Assembly: GCF_003641145.1 (NCBI RefSeq)
Contig: NZ_CP032744.1
Location: 2,232,001 to 2,296,000 of the forward strand
Length of the DNA stretch: 64,000 bases
Direction: 5' to 3'
From: Lactiplantibacillus paraplantarum
Lineage (GTDB): Bacteria > Bacillota > Bacilli > Lactobacillales > Lactobacillaceae
Of this stretch, positions 18,388 to 26,975 are shown piece after piece. The position numbers and the translations under genes are program-made. Below the pieces are notes generated by a model. It was given only the letters and a program-made list of their open reading frames with translations, had not been told where the DNA came from and ran no database searches. Position 1 is the stretch's first letter, and the number at the start of each line of letters is the position of its first letter.

Positions 18388-18432
18388 GCAGTTCCACTCC
18401 TTAGGATTAGTTTTCCAATTATCTTAACGCGT

Positions 18433-19260
18433 TTAATCATCCGTTGACAACGAAATATTTTCGCGTGATTGGATTTCAGTCACCAATCCTTGTAAATTTG
18501 CTAAACCGCCATGATAGGCAAAATCACCAAGTGGTAAGTGTGCTGGAATTTCACTTGCATTAGCCTGTGCAAACATTACCTGCGCAATACGTTTTGGATT
18601 GCCAGGAGCTTGTGTTACAGAATCAGCTACGCTTGCAACTGAATCACTAAAAGCCGCATAATCCTTGATTGTCGGCACGACCTTTTGTGAAGAACGACCT
18701 GACCACTGCGTCCGGGCGCCACTAGGTTCAACCGTCATCACCCGGATACCTAAATCAGCTACTTCTTGGCGTAACGTATCGCTGTAACCTTCAACGGCAT
18801 ACTTGGTTGCACTGTAATACCCCATCGTCGGTAAAGTAGTTAGAGCCAATGCCGATGATAAGTTAATAATCACACCCGAACGTTGTCTGCGCATCGTAGG
18901 GAGCACAGCCCGGGTCATATTCGCTAATCCAATCACATTGACCTCGAACATATACCGAACTTGGTCCATGTCACTCTCTTCAATTGTTGCAAAATAACCC
19001 AAGCCAGCATTATTGACCAAAACATCGATGGTTTTAAAACGCTCAATGGCCTTAGCAACGCCCGCTTTAATTTGGTCCTCATCGGTAACATCAATGACAA
19101 CCTTTTCAATACGCTTAGCATCAAAAGCATCTAAGTAAGCCAAATCATCTAAGTGCCGGGCCGCTGCCACTAAGTTCGTATCTTTATTCTGCGCGACGAT
19201 TGTGGCTAATGCCTTACCAAAGCCACTCGAAGTTCCTGTAATTAACCATGTTTGTGCCAT
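18433..19260 (-). CDS. Short-chain dehydrogenase/reductase
   Basis: A 275-residue classical SDR. Cofactor motif TGTSSGFGKALA is at residues 8-19; NNAG lies in LVNNAGLGYFATIE; the catalytic Ser is in NLSSALALT and Tyr-x-x-x-Lys in YYSATKYAVEGYSDTLRQEV. Substrate unknown; the last third resembles ketoreductases of the DltE/YusZ group. It lies in an operon with an SRPBCC protein and a MerR regulator, so it probably detoxifies or reduces the compound the regulator senses. Confidence 0.9.
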   Translation of the reverse strand: MAQTWLITGTSSGFGKALATIVAQNKDTNLVAAARHLDDLAYLDAFDAKRIEKVVIDVTDEDQIKAGVAKAIERFKTIDVLVNNAGLGYFATIEESDMDQVRYMFEVNVIGLANMTRAVLPTMRRQRSGVIINLSSALALTTLPTMGYYSATKYAVEGYSDTLRQEVADLGIRVMTVEPSGARTQWSGRSSQKVVPTIKDYAAFSDSVASVADSVTQAPGNPKRIAQVMFAQANASEIPAHLPLGDFAYHGGLANLQGLVTEIQSRENISLSTDD

Positions 19261-19304
19261 TTTGTATGCTCCTCTTTATTCTCACTAACCAGTTTGCTTA
19301 GCCA

Positions 19305-19808
19305 CTATTTCTTAGCTGCACGTACTAAGCCGTCTAACCAACTTTGGTGCCCATTCAACATTGGATTGGGGGTCTGTGAAGCTAAGTCCTTAGCTGGTTT
19401 ACCAATTTGAGATTCTTGTGTTAATAATCTAATCCGGCCATCCGCCAACTTTTCAATTAGAAATGCATGATAAACATCAAATTGAGTATCTTGATCGCCA
19501 TTTTGCCAACCATGCCAAGCTAGGCGAGCGGTCTTACCATCGGTTGGTTCAACTAATTCCATCACCTGCGCATCGATTGGAAAGCCAAACGTATCGAAGC
19601 GAAAATGTTCAGCAAATTTTAACTTAGAACTTGTCTGATTATCCAATACGATATTAGCCGCATTGTCATAGTACGTTGTCCATTTAGCTGTATCTACAAG
19701 ATTCTCCCAAACAGCCGCTAACGTAACTCCTTCAGCGATGACCTCATTCGAAACAAAATTATCCGTACGACCTGGTAAATATTCAGTTGACCAATTGATT
19801 GATTGCAT
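19305..19808 (-). CDS. SRPBCC (START-like) domain protein
   Basis: A 167-residue protein resembling the polyketide cyclase/START-like fold: an N-terminal helix-strand region with a WTTYYDN segment, a beta-sheet core (LKFAEHFRFDTFGFPIDAQVMELV) and a C-terminal helix. Such proteins bind hydrophobic ligands. ATG at 19808 lies 8 nt after GGAGG; the ORF is open a few codons further (19823). First gene of the MerR operon. Confidence 0.72.
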   Translation of the reverse strand: MQSINWSTEYLPGRTDNFVSNEVIAEGVTLAAVWENLVDTAKWTTYYDNAANIVLDNQTSSKLKFAEHFRFDTFGFPIDAQVMELVEPTDGKTARLAWHGWQNGDQDTQFDVYHAFLIEKLADGRIRLLTQESQIGKPAKDLASQTPNPMLNGHQSWLDGLVRAAKK

Positions 19809-19908
19809 TAATAAGTCCTCCATATTTGTTTTGCGTTAAAATTTTATTCAAACTAACAAATTGGTATTAGAACATCTCATTGACCATTCATTAACTTTGA
19901 ATAGCCCT

Positions 19909-19939
19909 AGCTTATATGCTGGAGCTGACTCCAGGACAA
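19909..19939 (-). promoter_or_regulatory. MerR-type promoter with 19-bp spacer and dyad operator
   Basis: On the minus strand TTGTCC, a 19-base spacer, then TAAGCT. The spacer carries the dyad CTGGAG-4-CTCCAG (19919-19934). The over-long spacer with a central dyad is the hallmark of MerR-activated promoters, and a MerR gene is in the operon it drives. Confidence 0.82.
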
Positions 19940-20055
19940 GAATAAAGACCAATCATTGACTGTGTCTTAATAAATTTTTAATTTTTCGAACCGAACTTCA
20001 TCTTAGCATGTTCAACCACTACATTTGAACTAACTCTCGAATAGCTAGTCATAGC

Positions 20056-20099
20056 AAAAAAGCTGATTGCCAGAATCAATATTCTAGCAATCAGCTTTT
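20056..20099 (-). terminator. Terminator of asd
   Basis: AAAAGCTGATTGC and GCAATCAGCTTTT form a 13-bp stem around an AGAAT...ATTCT inner stem, followed on the minus strand by TTTTTT. Confidence 0.85.
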
Positions 20100-20122
20100 A
20101 AATTTCCACTGACAAATCGGCT

Positions 20123-21184
20123 TTATTGCACGTGCAATAGGCCCATCTTGTCCATGGTCTCCGCAATCTGGACTGAGTTCCAAGCAGCACCCTTTAAGAG
20201 GTTGTCAGAAACATTCCACATGTGAAAGGCTTGCGGTGTTTCTTGATCAGGACGAACCCGGCCAACAAACGTGTCCTTAGAGCCTTCTGCATTATGGGCT
20301 TGCGGATAAATTTGGTTATCAGGGTCGTCTTGTAAGACTACGCCTGGTGCAGCCGCCAAAGCATCTTGAATGCCCTTGACGGTCGCCTTAGGATCTTCAA
20401 CTTCAAAGTAAACTGATTCAGAATGACTCACTGGTACCGGAATCCGCACACAGGTTGCCGTTACTTTGATGTCCTTACTATCCATGTCGCCGCCACACAT
20501 AATCTTTTTGGTTTCATGGATCATCTTCCATTCTTCATGGGTGTAGCCATCTTCCTCAAACACGTCAATTTGTGGTAACGCGTTAAAGGCAATTGGATAA
20601 TGCTTCTTATCACCCGCAACCGGCAAGATATGGGCTTCCATCTCTTCACCTTTTAAGTAGGCTTCCGTCTCATCATGCAATTCCTTCAAAGCCCGGTTAC
20701 CAGCACCACCAACGGCTTGATAAGTCGAAACAATGACCCGCTTTAAACCAAACGCTTTGCGCACTGGTTCCAAAGCGACGACCATTTGGATGGTTGAGCA
20801 GTTCGGGTTAGCCACGATTCCATGATGAAGCTTCAATGCTTCAGGGTTAACTTCAGGAACGACCAACGGAATCTTAGGGTCCATCCGGAAGGCACTCGTA
20901 TTGTCGACAACTACGGCACCCCGTTTGACTGCTTCAGGGGCGAACTTCTTAGATACTGAGCCACCCGCTGAGAAGAGGGCTAAATCAATTCCTTCGAAAG
21001 ATTCAGGAACAGTCTCTTCAACAGTTAAGGCTTGACCATTGAACTGTAATTGTTTACCGGCTGAACGACTTGATGCCAAAAGCTTAACTGAGTTAACAGG
21101 TAAACTCGTCTGTTCCACCATTTTGATCATCCGCGCGCCAACTGCACCAGTTGCACCGACAATCGCGACGTTATATCCACTCAC
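20123..21184 (-). CDS. asd: Aspartate-semialdehyde dehydrogenase
   Basis: A 353-residue enzyme reducing beta-aspartyl phosphate to aspartate semialdehyde with NADPH, the branch point to lysine/diaminopimelate, threonine and methionine. Seen: [22 protein letters not shown], the catalytic Cys in [10 protein letters not shown], and the substrate-binding [14 protein letters not shown]. Length is normal. The start is GTG at 21184, with GCGAGGTC upstream. No other gene of the pathway is next to it, so it is a single-gene unit. Confidence 0.95.
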   Translation of the reverse strand: MSGYNVAIVGATGAVGARMIKMVEQTSLPVNSVKLLASSRSAGKQLQFNGQALTVEETVPESFEGIDLALFSAGGSVSKKFAPEAVKRGAVVVDNTSAFRMDPKIPLVVPEVNPEALKLHHGIVANPNCSTIQMVVALEPVRKAFGLKRVIVSTYQAVGGAGNRALKELHDETEAYLKGEEMEAHILPVAGDKKHYPIAFNALPQIDVFEEDGYTHEEWKMIHETKKIMCGGDMDSKDIKVTATCVRIPVPVSHSESVYFEVEDPKATVKGIQDALAAAPGVVLQDDPDNQIYPQAHNAEGSKDTFVGRVRPDQETPQAFHMWNVSDNLLKGAAWNSVQIAETMDKMGLLHVQ

Positions 21185-21219
21185 TATGAAGACCTCGCTT
21201 TGATAGTTATTGAAACCTC

Positions 21220-21225
21220 ATTATA
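21220..21225 (-). promoter_or_regulatory. Candidate -10 box for asd
   Basis: TATAAT on the minus strand 36 bases before the GTG start. No convincing -35 box is seen at the usual distance. Confidence 0.45.
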
Positions 21226-21408
21226 GCACGTTTGTAAAAATTAGAAAATAATGAGTTTCGTGTTGGCACTAATTAATTTTACCCCACCACTAATCTCGCA
21301 CTGCTTGCAGCTGGCAAAATCGGATAGCAGTAACCGCTACCAACATTGTCAATATCACGATTACTAGTTTTGACGTATAATAAATGTAACTCAGAGGAGG
21401 CCGTAAAG

Positions 21409-22362
21409 ATGTGTACCAGCTTAACTTATCTTGATACCACCAACCAACATTATTTCGCCCGTACAATGGACTTTCCCACGACTACACCTTGGCGCCCCAT
21501 CTTTTTGCCGCGTCATTACCAGTGGCCAACGGGACTCGCTACCGCGCGAACGACGCAGTACGCTATTCTCGGTGGTGGTCGGGCCCCCGCTCACTTTGAC
21601 AGTTATCTCATGGCAGATGGCATCAACGAAACTGGACTGACATGCGCCGAACTCTATCTTCCTCACGCGGCAACCTATGCCAATCATCGTCAATTTGGAA
21701 AAATCAATTTAACACCCCAAGCCTTCATTAACTGGGTGCTTGGGGAACACCAATCGGTCGCGACCGTTATCGCAGATCTGCCATTGGTCAACCTTGTTGG
21801 CGCATCCTGGGGTGACGATACTGGAGAAATCTATCCCTTTCATTGGTATCTCAGCGATTCTCACCAGAGTATCGTCATCGAACCAACTGGGGGGCCGCTG
21901 ATTGCCCAACCGAATCCGGTAGGTGTGCTCACCAATACGCCAATACTAACGGATCATCAATGCCGGCTAAACCGTTACTTAGGACTAGCTGGCAGTCAGA
22001 TTTCCGCAGCAACTTACCATGCAGCCAAACAACTGGTTCAGACACGACAGCCGTTGCCAAATAGTCCCATTCCGACCGAGCGTTTTATTCATATGGCCAT
22101 CCGTCGACTTGGAACGCCCCAATTGTCGGCACAACAAGTACCGGCAACGGTATTCCACTGGTTGCATGAGGTCAGTCTGCCTTACGACGCACGTCGACGC
22201 AACTTGATCAGCCATAATTACACCCATTACCGTTGCTTAATAACCTTAGAAACACGTCATTACCGCTTCATTCCACGAACAACCGGTCGTGAACAAGCAT
22301 TGACGCTAACTCCCAAGATGGCCGCAACGTGGCACGCCCCCTACCTTTACCCCACTGATTAA
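21409..22362 (+). CDS. Choloylglycine hydrolase family protein (penicillin acylase/bile salt hydrolase type)
   Basis: A 317-residue N-terminal-nucleophile amidase of the Cys2 family (bile salt hydrolase / penicillin V acylase). The mature nucleophile Cys follows the initiator Met (MCTSLTYLD); R and D of ARTMDF, and the Asn in GVLTNTP, are the further expected active-site residues. ATG at 21409 is fixed by GAGGAGG and by the need for Cys at position 2. The sequence matches the L. plantarum Bsh2-4 group better than true conjugated-bile-salt hydrolases, so acyl-homoserine lactone or penicillin-type amides are possible substrates; this is an inference. Confidence 0.88.
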   Translation: MCTSLTYLDTTNQHYFARTMDFPTTTPWRPIFLPRHYQWPTGLATARTTQYAILGGGRAPAHFDSYLMADGINETGLTCAELYLPHAATYANHRQFGKINLTPQAFINWVLGEHQSVATVIADLPLVNLVGASWGDDTGEIYPFHWYLSDSHQSIVIEPTGGPLIAQPNPVGVLTNTPILTDHQCRLNRYLGLAGSQISAATYHAAKQLVQTRQPLPNSPIPTERFIHMAIRRLGTPQLSAQQVPATVFHWLHEVSLPYDARRRNLISHNYTHYRCLITLETRHYRFIPRTTGREQALTLTPKMAATWHAPYLYPTD

Positions 22363-22380
22363 CACTCTGACTATCAATTA

Positions 22381-22420
22381 AAAACTCACGGTTGACGATT
22401 CCTCGTCAACCGTGAGTTTT
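22381..22420. terminator. Bidirectional terminator between convergent genes
   Basis: AAAACTCACGGTTGACGA and TCGTCAACCGTGAGTTTT form a perfect 18-bp stem with a 4-nt loop and A/T tails on both sides. Confidence 0.9.
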
Positions 22421-22421
22421 A

Positions 22422-22640
22422 TTAATGCCGTCGTTTTAAAAAATGTTCAAATTCCTGATTAATGGCTGCCCGTACTCGTGGCTCATGCAGATCAGCCTGG
22501 CCCGCTTCTGTGCCACCAGTTACCTGACTAACCACCTGCAAATAACCAAATAACACCTGACTAGGATCCAAATGGTATTGTTTCGCTAATGTGACCGCTA
22601 AATCATAACGGTCTGGACCTAATAAACTTGAATAATCCAT
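22422..22640 (-). CDS. Small protein of unknown function, coupled to the TMEM175-like gene
   Basis: A 72-residue soluble, mostly helical, acidic protein (MDYSSLLGPDRYDLAVTLAKQYHLDPSQVLFGYLQVVSQ...). I do not recognise a family. ATG at 22640 overlaps the TGA of the upstream channel gene (TGATG arrangement) and is preceded by GAAGGGAG, so its translation is coupled. A role linked to the membrane protein is likely from context only. Confidence 0.65.
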   Translation of the reverse strand: MDYSSLLGPDRYDLAVTLAKQYHLDPSQVLFGYLQVVSQVTGGTEAGQADLHEPRVRAAINQEFEHFLKRRH

Positions 22641-23278
22641 CAATCCATATCTCCCTTCGCTTGTTCCAACTGCCGACTCATTCGCAAATAAGCGAAGAAA
22701 TGAAAAATAATTCCGCCCGCTAGTAGAATCGCGCCTAACCACACCGACCAAAAGGTGGCTAAGATAGCTAAACCATATATCGTCACACTTCGAACCGGAT
22801 CAAACTTGATTGTCGCATAAAAAGCCATTGAAATGCCGGGCCTCTTCAACTCCTGATGATGGTGCAAATAAGCATACATAAAATAGAACGTTGCCGAAAT
22901 AAAAAGCGCAATTAAGTCATAAGCAATAAAAGCCGTCTGCATATCCTGTCGATTACCGGTCGTTAACGCATCAGCAACTAAAGACATCGGATAATCTAAT
23001 AACGTAATACTAAAGAGCATCAATAAGTTCAGCATATTCACGTTACGATCAATTCGTTGTAGCATATTGAAATAATCATGATGAAACAGCCACAGCGTAC
23101 CAACATAAAAATATGAAAAGACGTACGACAAGATCAGTGGCCATTGTGCCAACAAGGCTGCCAATAAATGGCCAGTTCGATAGTCTGGAATGTGAAATTC
23201 TAACACCAAGATTGTAATTAAAATTGCAAAAATACCATCACTAAATGCCTGAAACCGATCCGTTTTCAACACCAACAC
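22640..23278 (-). CDS. TMEM175-like potassium channel family (DUF1211) membrane protein
   Basis: About 210 residues with six membrane segments. The signature FSDGIFAILITILVLEF in the first helix is that of DUF1211/TMEM175; bacterial members are K+-permeable channels lacking the usual selectivity filter. A conserved HHDYF follows in the second helix region. The start is unclear: GTG at 23278 lies inside GGGAGG, so GTG at 23272 or TTG at 23269, both correctly spaced after GGAGG, are more likely. Followed without gap by a small coupled gene. Confidence 0.85.
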   Translation of the reverse strand: MLVLKTDRFQAFSDGIFAILITILVLEFHIPDYRTGHLLAALLAQWPLILSYVFSYFYVGTLWLFHHDYFNMLQRIDRNVNMLNLLMLFSITLLDYPMSLVADALTTGNRQDMQTAFIAYDLIALFISATFYFMYAYLHHHQELKRPGISMAFYATIKFDPVRSVTIYGLAILATFWSVWLGAILLAGGIIFHFFAYLRMSRQLEQAKGDMD

Positions 23279-23311
23279 CTCCCACAGCGTTTTAGGATAC
23301 CATAACTCCCA

Positions 23312-23331
23312 AGTAATTACTGTAATTAACT
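23312..23331. promoter_or_regulatory. Dyad between the channel gene and the MMPL gene
   Basis: AGTAATTACTGTAATTAACT is an imperfect palindrome in the divergent intergenic region. It could be an operator for a MarR/TetR-type repressor, but no such regulator is adjacent. Confidence 0.35.
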
Positions 23332-23421
23332 TTTCAAACTGGTGCCCAAACCGCTACTCCCGTTCCTGATATGGTAAGATTAGCTTAATAAAAAGTAATT
23401 GATGTGGGGGCGTCAAGACAA

Positions 23422-26083
23422 ATGCGAAAATTATTAACACCGAAGTTGCTGTTCTTGTTTTTCTGGGGAATCGTGGTATTTGCAAGTATTTTGATTTTAC
23501 CGAATATCACCACGTTTGTGAATGAACAAACAGCACTGCCACAAGATTCAACTACAAGTACCAAATATCAACAACAATGGGGCCACGGATTAGCGGGCAC
23601 CCAATCCTTAACCTTAGTTTTCAATAATCCAAATGGTAAGTTATCAAACCACCAGCATCAACAAATCACGACAACCTTATCCAAACTCAATCGTCAAGCT
23701 GATGACTACGGGATCAATCAACTTCGAACACCAACGGGGATGACTAATGATCGGCAGCTCCTGCGTTCCAACGACGGGTCCACTGAATTAGCGCTAGTGG
23801 CCGTTCAAACATCCCGTGCCGATTTAGCCGTTATTGGCAATCAACTTAATAACGCCATCTCAATTAATGGACTCACGACAAGTGTCACTAGTACTGATCT
23901 AATTTATCAGCAACATGCCCAGCAACAACGCCGCGATTTGATGATTAGCATGTTCATCAGTAGCCTACTCAGTTTAATCATACTCGGCTTTATCTTCCGT
24001 TCAGTGTTAGTGCCATTATTAAACTTACTATGCCAAGCCGTCACCCTGATTACGACGGTCAGCTTCATTACCAATGCACGCTTGGCTTGGCATTGGCCAC
24101 TGACTGCCAACGCCATCGGTTTAGCTGGCTTAATTAGTCTAATACTGACCAGCCTACTAACCTGGCACTTTATGCACACTTATTGGCAATCCGCTGACAA
24201 ACTAACATCAACAACGGTCAGCCTCGTAACTTTAAGGCGGCAATATCGCCAATGGCTTCTAGTGTTAATCCCAATACTTATCATCACATTGATGCTAAGT
24301 TGGACTGCCCTAATTTCATTAGCCTCCGCTTGGACCATTACGATTGCCGTAGTACTGACTTTACTCGCCGTGCCAACACTCAACTATGCTTTTACCGTCC
24401 TACTCGGTGACAATCTTTTCTGGCCGGGAAGCACAACCTGGCCATCACGCTCACGCAACTTGTGGGGGCCAATTGAGTAAATTTAGTCATTGGCAACCGG
24501 CATTGGGCGGATTGACTGCGATCTTGTTAGTCGTTCCCGGCTTAGTCATCGCCACTAATCAATTTGCCGATGATAACCTACAACCCTGGCGTCAGACTCA
24601 ACTGAGTAATGCCGAGTTAGGACAACAATTAGTTCAAGCACATTTTGGAACGGGGGCTACCGCCCCAATTACAATTACAGTGCGCGCAACCAATAATTTA
24701 ACGCAACAACGTTCACTTCAAACCATCGATCACTTAACAACTAAGCTTCAAGCTGTTACCGGAGTCGCGCGCGTGATTTCCGTTACGCAACCGACCGGCC
24801 AACCATTGAACGCGTTCTACGTCAAACAACAACTCGCCCTGCTTAATATTGACTTAGCCGGTAAACAGGCTAGTGCCGTTAAACTACAGCACCAACTGAC
24901 AGCCGATCAAACTAGCTTAGAACGAGCTGCAACTGGTCACCACACCAAGTCGGTCGACCAACTATCCGATCGTATTAATGATTTGGCCAATCTTAACGAC
25001 CAGTTAACGCAACAACTACAAATACTGACCGATCGCGATAATGATTCTAACAACATCAATCAACAATTAACAAAATTGAATCAGTTAACTGATCAAATAA
25101 CGACGGCACTAAATCAAGTTGTGACTGCTCAAACAACCGTTGCAACCGAAGCTGGGCATATTGATCAGCACATCCACAACGTTAACCAGTCATTAAAACA
25201 AACCGTCCTACCACTGAAGACATTATTGGCATCATTAAAAAACACCCAGACCTATCTAAGCGGCTTAGCAACTAGCCAAGTCGGTCATAGCTTTTACTTA
25301 CCCACCAATGTAGCCACTAACCAAGCCTATCAGAACAGTCTATTTACAAATATTAGTAGTGATCGACGAATGACCCAGTTAACAGTCACTTTAAAGACCG
25401 CACCGACTAGCGCCAGCAGTCGTCAGACACTACAACGCCTTCAGCAAGTTACCCATGCCAGCCTATTAGCAACACCGCTGGCACACGCAACCGTCCTGAT
25501 GACTGGAGTAACACCGCAACAGTCCCAGCGCCATACGTTAATTTCACACCACGCGATTAAATGGATCGTACTGGGGCTCGCTGTTTTCAGTATCATTCTG
25601 TGGCTGGAATGGCGGTCATTGGCATTTAGTATACTAATTACAGCGGGCCTCGTTGGCATTACATTAACCAGCTGGGGGTGGACACAATTAATTTTGACGC
25701 ACTGGTTACAGACTGGGGCCCTTAGTAGCAGTGTCTTTCTCAGCAGCTTAGCTTTACTGACACTACATTGGTTATTGATCACGGCTACGACCTCTCAGCA
25801 TCAAAATTGGGTACATCAGTTCAATGCCAATCGACTGAAACAACACTTTTACTATTGCGGTCAACTAGTGTGGCCCGTGACGATTATCGAATGGATCTAC
25901 TTACTGCCGTTACTCTTTATGAGCGCTCCAGCCTTGAAAGGCTCGGCACTCATGAGCCTGATTGGCATCAGTATTAGTAACTTGATTGTGCCGTTGATTT
26001 TCCCTGGCTGGATTCGCTGGACAGCCGAGCCACCTGCCCTAACCTCGATTTTACGACGACTGCGACCGTCAACCAATCACTAA
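23422..26083 (+). pseudogene. MMPL/RND family exporter interrupted by a +1 frameshift
   Basis: Two consecutive frames together make one MMPL protein of about 886 residues. The first (to 24480) has the signal/membrane helix LFLFFWGIVVFASILIL, an extracytoplasmic domain and the first membrane bundle. The second continues from about 24469 to 26083 with QLSKFSHWQPALGGLTAIL, a coiled-coil-rich extracytoplasmic domain (about 24840-25260) and the second bundle. The break is in G5 at 24464-24468 (AACTTGTGGGGGCC): removing one G restores TTG TGG GGC CAA TTG AGT. Overlap of the frames is otherwise meaningless. It may be a true inactivating mutation, a phase-variable tract, or a sequencing error. Such exporters move lipids or small amphiphiles. 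Start may be GTG 23404 or ATG 23422; neither has an ideal site. Confidence 0.8.
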
Positions 26084-26185
26084 AGCAAGTGTGCCTGACT
26101 TGTACCTGCTTTCAGATTGGCCGCGTTGTCTAACAATGAACCAAGCAACTTCCAAAAGCCCTAATTTAGCCTAATGAGTACCGAC

Positions 26186-26228
26186 AAAAATTGCGTTTTC
26201 AGCATTCAATACTGAAAACGCAATTTTT
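26186..26228. terminator. Bidirectional terminator between MMPL and GNAT genes
   Basis: AAAAATTGCGTTTTCAG and CTGAAAACGCAATTTTT form a perfect 17-bp stem with a 9-nt loop. It serves both convergent genes; about 120 bases on its GNAT side hold nothing recognisable. Confidence 0.85.
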
Positions 26229-26347
26229 CATTTGCTACCAATGTGCTTAGGGTATTTTTAACATGATTCATAACCGCTTAATTAACGCCAGCCGTCTTTG
26301 TCAGTGTGAAAGCACGCATTAAATAAATAACCATCATTGGATTGCCA

Positions 26348-26785
26348 CTATGATAACATCAATGTCATAGTTTGATGCCGTAATCCGGCCTCCATAAACG
26401 GTTCACCCTGTGGTTGGTAACCCAATTGTGTATAAAATTCTTGCGCGGTAACCTGGGCTCCCAATGTTAATTGGCGCCAGCCACGCTCAACACCGTCGGC
26501 AGCAATTCGTTGCAGTAATTTTCGTGCGTAGCCCCGCCCACGAGCTGCCTTCAACGTTGCGACCCGTTGAACATGGCCTGTCTGCGCATCACTGGGAGTC
26601 ACCCGTGCAGTGGCCACCGCTTGTCCTTGATCATCATACAGAACATAATGCCAAGTTGCCGGCGTGACCGTATCAATCTCCAAAGCTTCATCGATGTGCT
26701 GTTCAGTAACAAATACCGCTCGACGAATCGTAATGGCATCAGCATACACCAATGAATCAATTTGATTGCTTGTTTTAATTTGCAT
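26348..26785 (-). CDS. GNAT family N-acetyltransferase (ElaA-like)
   Basis: A 145-residue acyl-CoA transferase. The coenzyme A pyrophosphate loop is RVATLKAARGRGYARKLL (Q/R-x-x-G-x-G/A type). The N-terminal ADAITIRRAVFVTEQHID is typical of the ElaA/YjcF group of predicted GNATs. Substrate unknown. ATG at 26785 is preceded by AGTAGG; the open frame runs 16 codons further but without a site. Single gene, convergent with the MMPL gene. Confidence 0.85.
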   Translation of the reverse strand: MQIKTSNQIDSLVYADAITIRRAVFVTEQHIDEALEIDTVTPATWHYVLYDDQGQAVATARVTPSDAQTGHVQRVATLKAARGRGYARKLLQRIAADGVERGWRQLTLGAQVTAQEFYTQLGYQPQGEPFMEAGLRHQTMTLMLS

Positions 26786-26975
26786 CGCTTTACCTACTTT
26801 TCTTCTCAAATACTTTGAGAATACGCGTTTCATACACGACCGTCAAACCAGCACCGGCCGAAATTAACGCATTCTTAAAAATGTTCGCGCTTACGACTTT
26901 ACATCATATGTTAAAATGACTTGATGACTGCTTATCGAGTCATATCCAAATTTGTTAAAAATGAGGTCTTTATCG

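Noticed and set aside
24464..24468. Programmed +1 frameshifting in the MMPL gene
   Set aside because: No slippery pattern with a stop/pause context or downstream structure of a known type is visible; simple G-run change is enough.
23422..26083. Two separate genes for the MMPL halves
   Set aside because: The second frame has no ribosome site at a sensible start, and its protein begins in the middle of a membrane-domain linker. One frameshifted gene explains both.
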